Of a DNA stretch of 64,000 nt, positions 55,658 to 64,000 are shown piece by piece (the first letter of the stretch is position 1; each line of letters begins with the position of its first letter). The notes under the pieces are model-generated. The model worked only from the letters and a program-made list of their open reading frames with translations, was not told where the DNA came from and did no database searches. Position numbers and translations under genes: made by a program. Source of the DNA: an uncultured Nocardioides sp. Lineage in GTDB: Bacteria > Actinomycetota > Actinomycetes > Propionibacteriales > Nocardioidaceae. The stretch covers positions 186,001 to 250,000 of the forward strand of contig NZ_CANLDB010000006.1 in assembly GCF_947489365.1 (NCBI RefSeq), written 5' to 3'.

Positions 55658-56824
55658 GTGGACCCGACCGCCCCGCTCACCCCGGTGCGCCCACCGCGGC
55701 GGCTGTCGCCCCGCGCCCGGGACGTGCTCGACCGGACGCTGGTCCTCGTGCTCCTGGCGCCCCTCGGGCTGGTCTTCGTCGTCATGGGCACCGAGCTCGT
55801 CTGGCTCGGCCTGGGCCTGCTGCAGATCGCCCCGCTGTGGTGGCGGCGCACCCACCCGGTCGCGGTCTTCGCGGTCGTCGTCCTCGGCAGCGCCCTGCAG
55901 GTGCTCGCGATCGACACCCCGCTGTGGAGCCAGGTGGCCTGGCCCGTGGCGCTGTACTCGGTCGCCCGCTTCGGCGGTGCGGTCACCGGGTGGGTCGCGC
56001 TCGGCGTCAGCCTGGTCGCGTCCCTGGTCGCCGCCGTCGACTGGCTCTTCGACCCCGCCGAGCTGACGGTCGGCAACGTCGTCCCGATGTTCGTCCTGGT
56101 CGCGGCGATCGTCGTCACCGCGTGGACGTTGGGCACGCTCGGCCGGGTGCGGGCGGCGTACGTCGACGGGCTGCTGGAGCGCAACCAGCGGATCGAGCGC
56201 GAGGCCGCCCAGCAGGTTGCGCTCGCCGCGACCGAGGAGCGCACCCGCATCGCCCGCGAGCTCCACGACGTCGTCGCGCACAGCCTGTCGGTGATCATCG
56301 TGCAGGCCGACGGGGCGCGGTACGCCGCCGAGCACGACCCCACGGTCGCCACCACGACCCTCGGCGCGATCTCCCGCACGGGCCGCGAGGCCCTGACGGA
56401 CATGCGCCGGATGCTGGGGCTGCTGCGCTCCGGGGACACGGGGACGGCGCCCGTCCCCGACCTCGGCGAGCTGCGCCGCCTCGTCGACGAGGACGGCGTC
56501 GAGCACCGGCTCACCGGCCTCGAGCGGGAGGTTCCCGGGGCGGTCGCCCTGACGACGTACCGGGTGGTGCAGGAGGCGCTGACCAACGTCCGCAAGCACG
56601 CCGGGCCCGACGCCCGCGCGTCGGTCTCGGTGGCGGTGGGCGACACCGGTGTCGCCGTCGACGTCCGCGACCACGGCCGCGGCGCCGCTGCGGCGGCCCC
56701 GGTCGAGGGCGGCGGGCACGGACTGGTGGGGATGCGCGAGCGGGTGGCCGCCCTCGGCGGCGAGGTCAGCGCGGGTCCGGCCCCCGGTGGCGGCTTCGCG
56801 GTGTCCGCGAGGATCCCGCTGTGA
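55658..56824 (+). CDS. NarL-type sensor histidine kinase
   Basis: The 388-residue kinase has five to six membrane helices (about 25-160), a HisKA_3 dimerisation domain with phospho-accepting His203 in ARELHDVVAHSL, and a HATPase with the N-box VQEALTNVRKHAG and GHGLVGMRERVAALGG. It lacks a large sensor domain, so it likely senses membrane or envelope state. GTG 55658 is the most likely start. It overlaps the response regulator gene by 4 bases. Confidence 0.93.
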   Translation: MDPTAPLTPVRPPRRLSPRARDVLDRTLVLVLLAPLGLVFVVMGTELVWLGLGLLQIAPLWWRRTHPVAVFAVVVLGSALQVLAIDTPLWSQVAWPVALYSVARFGGAVTGWVALGVSLVASLVAAVDWLFDPAELTVGNVVPMFVLVAAIVVTAWTLGTLGRVRAAYVDGLLERNQRIEREAAQQVALAATEERTRIARELHDVVAHSLSVIIVQADGARYAAEHDPTVATTTLGAISRTGREALTDMRRMLGLLRSGDTGTAPVPDLGELRRLVDEDGVEHRLTGLEREVPGAVALTTYRVVQEALTNVRKHAGPDARASVSVAVGDTGVAVDVRDHGRGAAAAAPVEGGGHGLVGMRERVAALGGEVSAGPAPGGGFAVSARIPL

Positions 56825-57516
56825 GCCCGATCCGCGTGTTCCTCGTCGACGACCAGCAGATGGTGCGGGCGGGGTTCCGGATGCTGCTGGACTCCCAGCC
56901 CGACCTGGAGGTCGTCGGCGAGGCCGGGGACGGCCAGGAGGCGCTCGACCGGCTCGCGGACGTCGCCTGCGACGTCGTGCTCATGGACGTGCGCATGCCC
57001 CGCCTCGACGGGGTCGAGGCGACCCGCGCCCTCGTCGCCCGTCCCGCGGCGCCGCAGGTGCTGGTCCTGACCACCTTCGACCTGGACGAGTACGCCTTCG
57101 CCGCCATCAAGGCCGGCGCCTCCGGCTTCCTGCTGAAGGACGCCGCCCCGCCCGACCTGCTCGCCGCCGTCCGGGCGGTCCACGCGGGCGACGCCGTGGT
57201 GGCGCCCTCCACCACGCGGCGCCTCCTCGACCACGTCGCCGCCGGTCTGCCCGACGGCGGCGCCACGCCTGCCGCGCCTGCCGCGTCCGCCCCCGCGGAC
57301 GACGCCCGCCTCGCCGCGCTCACCGAGCGGGAGCGTGAGGTGCTGGTCCTCGTCGCCCGCGGCCGCTCCAACACCGAGATCGCCGCCGACCTCGTCGTCG
57401 CCGAGGCGACGGTCAAGACCCACGTCTCGCGGCTGCTGCAAAAGACCGGCTCCCGCGACCGCGTCCACCTCGTCGTCCTCGGCCACGAGACGGGCCTGGT
57501 GACTCCTCGGCCGTAG
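56821..57516 (+). CDS. NarL/LuxR-type response regulator
   Basis: The 231-residue regulator has a receiver domain (Asp56 in VLMDVRMPRLDG; LKAGASGF-type region at IKAGASGFLLKD) and a LuxR-type helix-turn-helix (LTEREREVLVLVARGRSNTE then ATVKTHVSRLL). It probably controls the nearby ABC exporter operon, a common arrangement in actinobacteria. GTG 56821 overlaps the kinase stop. A 122-bp tandem repeat array follows. Confidence 0.95.
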   Translation: MSPIRVFLVDDQQMVRAGFRMLLDSQPDLEVVGEAGDGQEALDRLADVACDVVLMDVRMPRLDGVEATRALVARPAAPQVLVLTTFDLDEYAFAAIKAGASGFLLKDAAPPDLLAAVRAVHAGDAVVAPSTTRRLLDHVAAGLPDGGATPAAPAASAPADDARLAALTEREREVLVLVARGRSNTEIAADLVVAEATVKTHVSRLLQKTGSRDRVHLVVLGHETGLVTPRP

Positions 57517-57531
57517 GGGGCGAGCACCCCC

Positions 57532-57971
57532 GGAGATCGAGGTGCGAGGCCGGCCACGGCCGAGCCACGAGATCCCGCAAGACGGCCCTCGGTCCGGTCA
57601 CCGGGCCTCGTGGCCCCTGCGCTCGTCCCTCGCTCCGGAGCACCTCGACCACCGGAGATCGAGGTGCGAGGCCGGCCACGGCCGAGCCACGAGATCCCGC
57701 AAGACGGCCCTCGGTCCGGTCACCGGGCCTCGTGGCCCCTGCGCTCGTGCCTCGCTCCGGAGCACCTCGACCACCGGAGATCGAGGTGCGAGGCCGGCCA
57801 CGGCCGAGCCACGAGATCCCGCAAGACGGCCCTCGGTCCGGTCACCGGGCCTCGTGGCTCCTGCGCTCGTCCCTCGCTCCGGAGCACCTCGACCACCGGA
57901 GATCGAGGTGCGAGGCCGGCCACGGCCGAGCCACGAGATCCCGTGGGACGGCCGTCGGTCCGGTCACCGGG
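57532..57971. repeat. Tandem array of a 122-bp family B unit
   Basis: Three full copies and one partial copy start at 57532, 57654, 57776 and 57898, each 122 bases apart and nearly identical (a few substitutions such as CCC to CTC). Each copy begins GGAGATCGAGGTGCGAG and contains CGAGCCACGAGATCCCG paired with GGGCCTCGTGG, so each forms a hairpin. The fourth copy ends at about 57971. The 559-base gap between the regulator and ABC genes holds no gene. Confidence 0.95.
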
Positions 57972-58062
57972 TGCACGACGTACGACCTGGGGATGACACG
58001 ACCGGTCCTCAGGTGCCGCGGAACCATCCCGTCGCCGGACGCGCCGGACCTCCGCCCGTACA

Positions 58063-58068
58063 TAGCGT
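58063..58068 (+). promoter_or_regulatory. -10 box of a probable leaderless promoter for the ABC exporter
   Basis: TAGCGT is followed by seven bases and ATG 58076. It is the same -10 sequence as before 25383 and 25329. No ribosome site is seen. Confidence 0.5.
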
Positions 58069-58075
58069 CCCGGAC

Positions 58076-58849
58076 ATGACGACGACGTACTCGGGAGCAC
58101 CGTCCCGCCCCACCCGTCCGGACGACCGCATGGCCGCCCAGGCCCGCGGTCTCACCAAGACCTACGGCTCCGGCACCGCCGAGGTGCACGCCCTGCGCGG
58201 GGTCGACCTCGACCTGCCCGCGGGCCGCTTCACGGCCGTGATGGGCCCCTCGGGGTCGGGCAAGTCGACGCTGATGCACTGCCTCGCCGGCCTCGACGTC
58301 CCCTCGGCCGGCAGCGTCACCGTCGCTGGCCAGCCGCTGCACGAGATGGACGACGCCGCGCTCACGCGCTTCCGCCGCGAGCAGCTGGGCTTCGTGTTCC
58401 AGGCGTTCAACCTGCTGCCGACCATGACCGCGGAGCAGAACATCGCGCTGCCCGCCGCCCTCGGCGGCGCGAAGCCGGACCCCGCGCTGCTCGCGCAGGT
58501 GGTCGAGGTGCTCGGCCTGACGGACCGCCTCGGCCACCGGCCGGGCGAGCTGTCCGGCGGGCAGCAGCAGCGCGTCGCGATCGCCCGTGCCCTCGTCGGC
58601 CGGCCCTCGATCGTGTTCGCCGACGAGCCGACCGGCAACCTCGACTCGACCACGTCCGCGGAGGTGCTCGGCTTCCTGCGCCGCTGCGTCAAGGAGATGG
58701 GCCAGACCGTCGTGATGGTCACCCACGAGCTCGAGGCCGCGGCGTACGCCGACGACGTGGTCGTCCTCGCCGACGGCCGGGTGCGCGAGCACCTCGCGAC
58801 CCCCGACCGCGACCTGCTGGTCGCCGCGCTGGCCGGGGAGGTCCGCTGA
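58076..58849 (+). CDS. LolD/MacB-type ABC transporter ATP-binding protein
   Basis: The 257-residue ATPase has Walker A GPSGSGKS (57-64), FVFQAFNLLPTMTAEQNI (Q-loop with the NLL pattern typical for MacB/LolD/FtsE), LSGGQQQRVAIARAL, FADEPTGNLDS and the switch His in VTHELEAA. It is coupled to the permease by a TGATG overlap. Together they form an exporter of the MacB type, possibly moving antimicrobial peptides, lipids or a signal. ATG 58076 fits a leaderless mRNA. Confidence 0.95.
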   Translation: MTTTYSGAPSRPTRPDDRMAAQARGLTKTYGSGTAEVHALRGVDLDLPAGRFTAVMGPSGSGKSTLMHCLAGLDVPSAGSVTVAGQPLHEMDDAALTRFRREQLGFVFQAFNLLPTMTAEQNIALPAALGGAKPDPALLAQVVEVLGLTDRLGHRPGELSGGQQQRVAIARALVGRPSIVFADEPTGNLDSTTSAEVLGFLRRCVKEMGQTVVMVTHELEAAAYADDVVVLADGRVREHLATPDRDLLVAALAGEVR

Positions 58850-61305
58850 TGAGGAGCGTGCTGCTGGCCGCCCTGCGGTCGAACCTGCGCCGCTACGTCG
58901 CGGTGGGCCTCGCGGTCGGGATCGGAGTGGCGTTCGTGGTGGTCACGGGGGCCATCACGAGCGCCACCCGCGACGGGCTGTCCGCGGGCGTCGGAGCGCC
59001 GTACGAGGGGGCCGACGTGGTCGCCACCGACGTGAACCCCCGACGCCTCGACCGCGTCCACGAGCTCGCCGCCGACGACGGCGCCCGCCTCTCGGTCATC
59101 GGGGCCGCCCAGGTGCCGGTGAAGCCCGAGGGCGGGGTGAGCGAGGACCTGTTCGTCGGGGAGGCGCCCGGCCTGTCCGACTCCCCCGCCTGGCCCGTCC
59201 TCGTCGACGGCCGTTTCCCCACCGTCGACGGCGAGGCCCTCGTCGACGAGCGCTCCGCCGAGGTCGCGCAGGTCGCCATCGGCGACACCCTGCGCGTGGG
59301 CGAGGGCGCCGCCGCGGTCGACGTCACCGTCGTCGGCACCTCCGACCCCGGGCCGACGTCCGCCGCGAACGCGGTCTACCTGCGCTGGGACGACCTGCGC
59401 GGCTTCACCGACACCATGTACGTCGACGCCGTCGCGTGGGCCGGACCCGGCTCGATCGCCGCCCAGAGCCGGACGCTGGGCACCGTCGTGCCGTCGGAGT
59501 CCGTCCAGCCCGCCGAGCAGTACGTCGACGACATGGTCGTCGAGGCCAACAACGGCGTCGACGTCCTCGCGACGATGCTGCTGCTGTTCGCGGCGGTCGC
59601 GCTGTTCGTCGCCGTCCTGGTCATCGCCAACACCTTCACGATCCTCTTCGCCCAGCGCCGCCGCGAGCTCGCACTGCTGCGCTGCGTCGGCGCGACCCGC
59701 GCCCAGCTCCGTCGCGCGGTGCGCCTCGAGGCGCTCGCCGTCGGCTCGCTGGCGACGGTGGCCGGGATCGCCGCCGGCGTGGGCCTCGGTCAGCTGGTGG
59801 TCGCCGTGGTCCGCGACCGTTTCCCGGCCGCCGGGTTGGGCGATGCCTCGCCCGGCTGGGCCTGGTACGCCGGTGCCGCGGCGGTCGGCGTCCTGGTCAC
59901 CCTCGCCGCCGCGTGGCTGCCGACGCGGCGCGCCGTGAAGGTCCCCCCGGTCGCCGCGCTGGGCCCGGACGACGGCACGCGCCTGGCCACCGGCGCCGGA
60001 CGCCTCCGCCTCGCCTGCGGCGTCGTCGGGGTCCTCGGCGGCGCGGTGCTGCTGGGTGTGGCGATCGCGCTGGCCGAGGAGCCCACGCCCGCGCTGCTCG
60101 TGATGATCGCGGGAGGCACCGTCTCGTTCGCCGGTCTGGTGCTGCTCGGGCCCGTGCTGGTCCCGACCCTGGTGCGCCTCACCGGTGCTGTCTCCTCGCG
60201 GGTCGTCGGCCCGACCGCCCGCCTCGCCGCCGACAACGCGGTGCGGGACCCCCGCCGTACCGGCGCCGCGACGGCCTCCCTGCTGGTCGGGGTCACGCTG
60301 ACGACGGCCGTGCTCGTCGGCATCGCCAGCGCCCGGTCCGTCACCGACGACGAGATGGCGGCGCAGCACCCGCTCGACGCCACCGTGACCCGGACGGCCG
60401 GCACCCTGCCCGCCGACGCGGCCCGGCGACTCGGCGCCCTGCCGGGCGTCGAGCGGGCCGCAGCGGTCCCCGGCGCGGTCGCCCGGGTGAGCGGCGGGGT
60501 CGGGAAGGTGACGGTCCTGGCGCCCGACGAGGTGGACGACGCCGGTCAGCTGTCCCTGGACACGTCGGTGACCGGCGGGCTCGCCGACGACGAGATCCGG
60601 CTGCCCCAGTCGGCCTTCAACGGCCTGCGCGTCGACCGGCCGCTCGAGGTGAGCGTCGGCGACCGGACCGTGACGCTGCGGCCCGAGATCGGTGGCGTGG
60701 CCGGGGAGGCCGCGCTGGTCTCCCCCGCGGTCCTGGACCGGCTCGCCCCCGACGCGGCCACCGGCGCGGTGTGGCTGCTCGCGGACGACGGCACCGCGGG
60801 CGACGACCTGGCCGCGGACGCCACCGCCGTCGCCGCGTCGTACGACGCCGAGCTGACGGTGGGTCTCGCGAACCGCGACTACGTCGACCTGCAGCTGACG
60901 ATCGTCACCGCCGCCGTGGTCGGGCTGCTCGGCATCGCCGTGGTCATCGCCCTCGCCGGCATCGCGAACACCCTCGGGCTGTCCGTGCTCGAGCGGACCC
61001 GGGAGCTGGCGCTCCTGCGGGCCCTCGGCCTGACCCGCGCCCGGCTGCGCGCCACCCTGGCGCTGGAGGGCGTCCTGCTCGCGGTCGTCGCGACCGTGCT
61101 CGGCACGGCAGTCGGGACCGTCTTCGCCTGGGTGGGGCTGCAGACCATCATCGCTCCGGTCGTGGCCTCGACGCCGCTGGTGATGCCGCTGGGTCAGCTC
61201 GGCCTGGTCGTCCTCGCGGCGGCGCTCGCCGGTCTGCTCGCCGCCGTCCTGCCCGCGCGCCGGGCGGCGCGGATCGCCCCGGCGGTGGGGCTCACCGCGG
61301 ACTGA
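58849..61305 (+). CDS. FtsX-like ABC permease with two FtsX units
   Basis: The 818-residue permease has an N-terminal helix, a large extracytoplasmic domain (about 45-235), three helices with the FtsX signature (LFVAVLVIANTFTILFAQRR, then LALLRCVGATRAQLRR), a second set of helices and a C-terminal second FtsX unit (IAGIANTLGLSVLERTREL, LALLRALGLTRARLRA). This duplicated form is the actinobacterial standard for MacB-like exporters. It works with the ATPase next to it. Confidence 0.94.
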   Translation: MRSVLLAALRSNLRRYVAVGLAVGIGVAFVVVTGAITSATRDGLSAGVGAPYEGADVVATDVNPRRLDRVHELAADDGARLSVIGAAQVPVKPEGGVSEDLFVGEAPGLSDSPAWPVLVDGRFPTVDGEALVDERSAEVAQVAIGDTLRVGEGAAAVDVTVVGTSDPGPTSAANAVYLRWDDLRGFTDTMYVDAVAWAGPGSIAAQSRTLGTVVPSESVQPAEQYVDDMVVEANNGVDVLATMLLLFAAVALFVAVLVIANTFTILFAQRRRELALLRCVGATRAQLRRAVRLEALAVGSLATVAGIAAGVGLGQLVVAVVRDRFPAAGLGDASPGWAWYAGAAAVGVLVTLAAAWLPTRRAVKVPPVAALGPDDGTRLATGAGRLRLACGVVGVLGGAVLLGVAIALAEEPTPALLVMIAGGTVSFAGLVLLGPVLVPTLVRLTGAVSSRVVGPTARLAADNAVRDPRRTGAATASLLVGVTLTTAVLVGIASARSVTDDEMAAQHPLDATVTRTAGTLPADAARRLGALPGVERAAAVPGAVARVSGGVGKVTVLAPDEVDDAGQLSLDTSVTGGLADDEIRLPQSAFNGLRVDRPLEVSVGDRTVTLRPEIGGVAGEAALVSPAVLDRLAPDAATGAVWLLADDGTAGDDLAADATAVAASYDAELTVGLANRDYVDLQLTIVTAAVVGLLGIAVVIALAGIANTLGLSVLERTRELALLRALGLTRARLRATLALEGVLLAVVATVLGTAVGTVFAWVGLQTIIAPVVASTPLVMPLGQLGLVVLAAALAGLLAAVLPARRAARIAPAVGLTAD

Positions 61306-61326
61306 CCCCGGGGTCGGGGTCCGGCG

Positions 61327-62685
61327 TCAGAACGGCCAGTTGGTGGTGACCTGCTTGACGATCTCGTTGATCATCAGCCCGGCGAAGAGCAGGGCGCAGA
61401 CGGCCATCCCGGTGTTCGACAGCCAGCCGTTGCGCCACTCGGCGGGCACGATGCCGTCGGTCGCCGCCCGGGGGTCCACCTCGGCGGCGATCGACGGGTC
61501 CGGCTCGTTGAGCGGAGCTTCCTTGCCGGCGCCCTTCCGGTTCAGCAGGATCAGCAGCGTGACGGCGAGGAACGGCATGAAGAACGCGCCGAGGACGCCG
61601 TACGCGAGGATCAGGCCGACCGGCTGGCCGAGCAGCAGGAGCAGCATCGGCGGGAAGGTCAGCCACAGCAGGTAGATCCGGAACCACTTGCCGCCCGTGC
61701 GGGTGTCGGGGTGTCCGGAGCGCAGGCCGCGGAGGTTGCCGATGAAGTCGGCGAACATCAGGCTCACCCCGCTCCACACCCCGATCAGCGAGCTGAACGA
61801 CGCGGCGAAGAAGCCGACGAGGAAGACCACGCCGTACGTCTCGCCGTAGCGGTCGGTGAGGACGTCGCCAATCTGGATCAGGCCCTGGTCACCCGTGTCG
61901 ATCGCGATGCCGGCGGAGTAGAGCAGCTCGGCGCCGACCACGAGCATCCCGACGACGAACAGGCCGGTCATCGCGTACGCCGCCCCGTTGTCGAGCCGCA
62001 TGATCCGCATGAAGCGCGGGGTGGACCAGCCCTTCTCGCGCAGCCAGTAGCCGTAGGCCGCGAGCGTGATCGTGCCGCCCACGCCACCCATGACGGTCAG
62101 CGCGTAGACGATCGACCCGTCCGGCAGCGTCGGCACGAGGCCGGTGAGCACCTCACCGAGATTCGGCAGCGTGAGGATCGCGGCACCCATGACGGCGACG
62201 AACATGATCCCGATCAGGACCGCCATGATCTTCTCGAACGAGTGGTAGGTCCCGAACCACACCATCGCCAGCCCGAGCAGGCCGGTGACGACCGCGACGG
62301 CGCTGAGGTTGAGCGACGGGAACAGGGCGACCACCGGCAGCGCGGACGACGACATCGCCGTGGCGCCGTACACGAAGCCCCAGATCATGATGTACGGCGC
62401 GAAGTAGAACGTCGTCCAATTCCCCAGGCTGCGCCAGCCCTCGAAGATCGTGCGCCCGGTGGCCAGGGAGTACCGCCCCGCACCCTCGACGAGGACCACC
62501 TTGATGATCGAGCCGAGGACCGCGACCCACAGCAGGGCGTAGCCGTACATCGAGCCGGCCACCGCGGTGGCGACCAGGTCGGCGGCTCCGACGCCCGTCG
62601 CGGCGACCACCAGGCCGGGCCCGACGACCTTCCAGCGCGGCGGGGCCTCCGCCGCCGTCCCGTCGTTCTTGTCCAGGTCGGTCAT
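61327..62685 (-). CDS. Nramp-like metal carrier lacking the classic metal-site motifs
   Basis: The 452-residue protein has about 11-12 membrane helices of the Nramp fold. The first helix reads VAATGVGAADLVATAVAGS where classic Nramps have DPGN, and helix 6 (GGVGGTITLAAYGYWLRE) lacks the MPH motif. It therefore belongs to the Nramp-related branch that does not carry Mn2+/Fe2+ in the usual way; some relatives (NRMTs) carry Mg2+ and related ones have unknown substrates. ATG 62685 has GGGAGG upstream. It is convergent with the exporter operon. Confidence 0.85.
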   Translation of the reverse strand: MTDLDKNDGTAAEAPPRWKVVGPGLVVAATGVGAADLVATAVAGSMYGYALLWVAVLGSIIKVVLVEGAGRYSLATGRTIFEGWRSLGNWTTFYFAPYIMIWGFVYGATAMSSSALPVVALFPSLNLSAVAVVTGLLGLAMVWFGTYHSFEKIMAVLIGIMFVAVMGAAILTLPNLGEVLTGLVPTLPDGSIVYALTVMGGVGGTITLAAYGYWLREKGWSTPRFMRIMRLDNGAAYAMTGLFVVGMLVVGAELLYSAGIAIDTGDQGLIQIGDVLTDRYGETYGVVFLVGFFAASFSSLIGVWSGVSLMFADFIGNLRGLRSGHPDTRTGGKWFRIYLLWLTFPPMLLLLLGQPVGLILAYGVLGAFFMPFLAVTLLILLNRKGAGKEAPLNEPDPSIAAEVDPRAATDGIVPAEWRNGWLSNTGMAVCALLFAGLMINEIVKQVTTNWPF

Positions 62686-62768
62686 GGGGGCGCCTCCCGA
62701 TCGGCGGTGCAGGTGGCGGCCCACTATGTCAGCGCGGCGCCGCCCAGTTCGACCACCGCGTGCACGGA

Positions 62769-62830
62769 GGACAGGAGAGATCGCCCGGATCAGGCGCAGG
62801 AGCGGCAGCTCCGGCGCATCTCTCCTGTCC
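62769..62830 (-). terminator. Large inverted repeat at a gene end
   Basis: GGACAGGAGAGAT and ATCTCTCCTGTCC form a perfect 13-bp stem enclosing GGAGC-GGCA-GCTCC. The right arm lies in the last codons of the gene at 62790-63659 and the left arm beyond its stop, so it can end that transcript. Confidence 0.7.
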
Positions 62831-63659
62831 TTCGCGCACTGTCCACGCAGTCGCGGACCCAGGCGGGCTCCCGGGTGACGTGGTGGTGCCCGAACCGCAG
62901 CACCGTCAGCGGCGCCACCGCCATCAGGGTGTAGCGCTCCAGGTCGAGCGCGAACTGCTCCGGGTTGCCGTGGTAGAGCCAGCCCTCCGCCTCGACGACC
63001 AGCCCCAGCCTCTCGTCGTAGAGGTCCGGGTGGACGTCGATCCCACCCACCCGCAGCCGGGCCTGGGGGCGGAGGTCGAGACCGGGAATGTCCAGGCACA
63101 GCGCGCGGACGGCGGACTCCAGCGGTGACATGGCGAGCGGGGTCGCCGCCGCGGCCAGTCGCCGGGCCGTTGGCGACCCCGGGCCCCGGAGCGCGGCGGC
63201 GGCGTGGACGAGCTCGTCGGGATCGACCACCCCGGTGCGCAGCGCGGAGTCCGCCACCGCGAGCGCCTCGGGCGCCGCCAGCCGGGTCAGGCAGTCGAGG
63301 ACCGTGCGCAACGGCGAGGTGACGGTGCCCTCGACGTCGGCCCAGACGAGGTGCACGCCCCGACGGCGCCGCGGGTCCACCCGGCGCTTCGTCGGCACGG
63401 CGATCCAGGGACGGTCCGGGGGCACGAGGACTCCCAGCCCGTGCTCGACCGCTGCCGAGAGGCAGCAGATGGTCCCGGACAGGAGCGTGCGCCGGCGGTG
63501 GGCCTCGCTCACGGACGGCAGGCCGTAGCGCCCCCGCCCGAGCGTCTCCACGCGGCCGGAGGCGACCGCCGCCGCCAGGTCGCGACGACTGACGCGCCCT
63601 CGGAGCTGGTCGGCGCGTGCCGTGCCGCCGAGCATCGCGAGCACCTCGTCCGGAGCCAT
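62790..63659 (-). CDS. AbiEi/DUF559-like protein with Vsr-type nuclease fold
   Basis: The 289-residue protein has an N-terminal winged-helix-like region (TARADQLRGRVSRRDLAAAV near residue 15, then TLGRGRYGLP) and a C-terminal DUF559/Vsr-like segment (VGGIDVHPDLYDERLGLVVE then AEGWLYHGNPEQF, TVLRFGHHHV). The Asp and Glu residues fit a degenerate PD-(D/E)xK nuclease core. Such proteins are common and often multi-copy in actinobacteria, with no proven function; antitoxin-like or defence roles are speculative. It is the same family as the partial gene at 1-729. Confidence 0.75.
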   Translation of the reverse strand: MAPDEVLAMLGGTARADQLRGRVSRRDLAAAVASGRVETLGRGRYGLPSVSEAHRRRTLLSGTICCLSAAVEHGLGVLVPPDRPWIAVPTKRRVDPRRRRGVHLVWADVEGTVTSPLRTVLDCLTRLAAPEALAVADSALRTGVVDPDELVHAAAALRGPGSPTARRLAAAATPLAMSPLESAVRALCLDIPGLDLRPQARLRVGGIDVHPDLYDERLGLVVEAEGWLYHGNPEQFALDLERYTLMAVAPLTVLRFGHHHVTREPAWVRDCVDSARRTGEMRRSCRSCA

Positions 63660-63711
63660 GCGTCCAGCCTGCCCCGCCCACGACCGCGGTGCGCGCGGTC
63701 GTCCACAGGCC

Positions 63712-64000
63712 TCAGCGCAGGCGCGGCAGCAGGAGGCGGCCGATGCGCTCGACCTCCCGCTCGTACGGCGTGTCCGAGAGGATGAAGTGGGTGATGCCGA
63801 GGTCGCCGTACCGGCCCAGGGCCTTCGCGACGTCCTCGGCGGAGCCGACGAGCCAGGTGCTGCCGGCGCCACCGCCGCCGTGGCGGGCGGGGGCGACGTA
63901 CAGGCACTCGTCGAGGACGTCGCCGCGGGCGGCGAGGTCGACGAGCCGCTGCTGGCCGTACGCCTGGTCACGCCGGGGGTCGCGGGCGAACTCGGCCGGA
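63712..64000 (-). CDS. C-terminus of an SsuD-like LLM flavin monooxygenase
   Basis: This frame enters at the right edge and ends at TGA 63712. The last part reads AGSTWLVGSAEDVAKALGRY, then GDLGITHFILSDTPYEREVE and RIGRLLLPRLR, which is the C-terminus of FMNH2-dependent alkanesulfonate monooxygenases (SsuD) and related luciferase-like enzymes. About 96 residues are in the window; the N-terminal part and active-site region lie outside. Whether it acts on alkanesulfonates cannot be told. Confidence 0.9.
   Translation of the reverse strand, partial: PAEFARDPRRDQAYGQQRLVDLAARGDVLDECLYVAPARHGGGGAGSTWLVGSAEDVAKALGRYGDLGITHFILSDTPYEREVERIGRLLLPRLR

Noticed and set aside
57542..58075. Long in-frame extension of the ABC ATPase through the repeat array
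   Set aside because: Its sequence merely translates the 122-bp repeats; ATG 58076 is preceded by a well-placed -10 box.
62686..62789. Short reading frames in the gap before the Nramp-like gene
   Set aside because: No ribosome site or conserved peptide; the gap is explained by the inverted repeat and the promoter of the Nramp-like gene.

Overview
This window is a very GC-rich, densely coding stretch of an actinobacterial chromosome, most like Nocardioides or a close relative (Nocardioidaceae). The signs are near-universal G/C third codon positions, many GTG starts, GTGA/ATGA 4-base stop-start overlaps and TAnnnT -10 boxes 6-8 bases before start codons. From memory, the gene order follows the Mycobacterium tuberculosis block Rv3644c-Rv3678c: holB, tmk (not in that block), topA, the DUF1998 helicase, the Tad pilus genes and ssd, a HAD phosphatase, an RNA locus next to the Rv3662c-type protein, acs, an S1 protease, a holin-X protein, marP, CoA-nudix, tlpA, nth, crp, and an MBL/RidA/DUF4177 group. 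The order was judged by eye without a database search.

Layout. 1-9.2 kb: a partial AbiEi/DUF559-like gene, a secreted S33 peptidase, holB-tmk, an aldo/keto reductase, topA and an ASCH-HhH protein. 9.2-14.4 kb: a conserved hypothetical with a palindrome on its start, an NPPF methyltransferase, the proton-pumping pyrophosphatase hppA and a STAS protein. 14.6-22 kb: an MrfA-like helicase and the translationally coupled ssd-tadA-tadB-tadC / flp-tadE-tadE-like pilus locus. 22-25.3 kb: a HAD phosphatase, a divergent osmC/OhrR-type marR pair with a palindromic operator, and a structured RNA candidate with its own promoter, upstream Crp-like site and terminator, followed by a Fic-fold protein with a broken active site. 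25.4-29.2 kb: a LytS/LytTR two-component system fused by overlaps to a small membrane protein and a solute:sodium symporter. 29.2-33.6 kb: a 32-bp inverted repeat array, a Zur/Fur-like box, then a FecCD-type metallophore uptake operon and an MFS pump. 33.6-39.1 kb: an NCS2 purine permease, a CbiX-like protein and two tandem secreted beta-propeller paralogues sharing an identical 158-bp tract. 39.3-47 kb: DUF485-actP-acs (acetate uptake and activation), an S1 protease, nhaA and a holin-X protein. 47-52.8 kb: the nth-tlpA-nudix-marP operon, an HTH/helical-repeat protein and crp. 52.8-64 kb: a DUF6069 protein, DUF4177-ridA-nudix-MBL, a NarL-type two-component system, a 122-bp tandem repeat array, a LolD/FtsX-type ABC exporter, an atypical Nramp-like carrier, a second AbiEi/DUF559-like protein and the C-terminus of an SsuD-like monooxygenase.

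How the genes fit together. Carbon and acetate status recurs: two symporter modules (one with a dedicated LytS/LytTR sensor, one with acs), a Crp regulator, and Crp-like boxes before hppA, before DUF485-actP and before the RNA gene. Stress and envelope protection is the second theme (OsmC/OhrR, MarP operon, NhaA, RidA, nudix enzymes). Two families of intergenic stem-loop repeats sit almost only at gene 3' ends, several between convergent genes, and never between divergent promoters.
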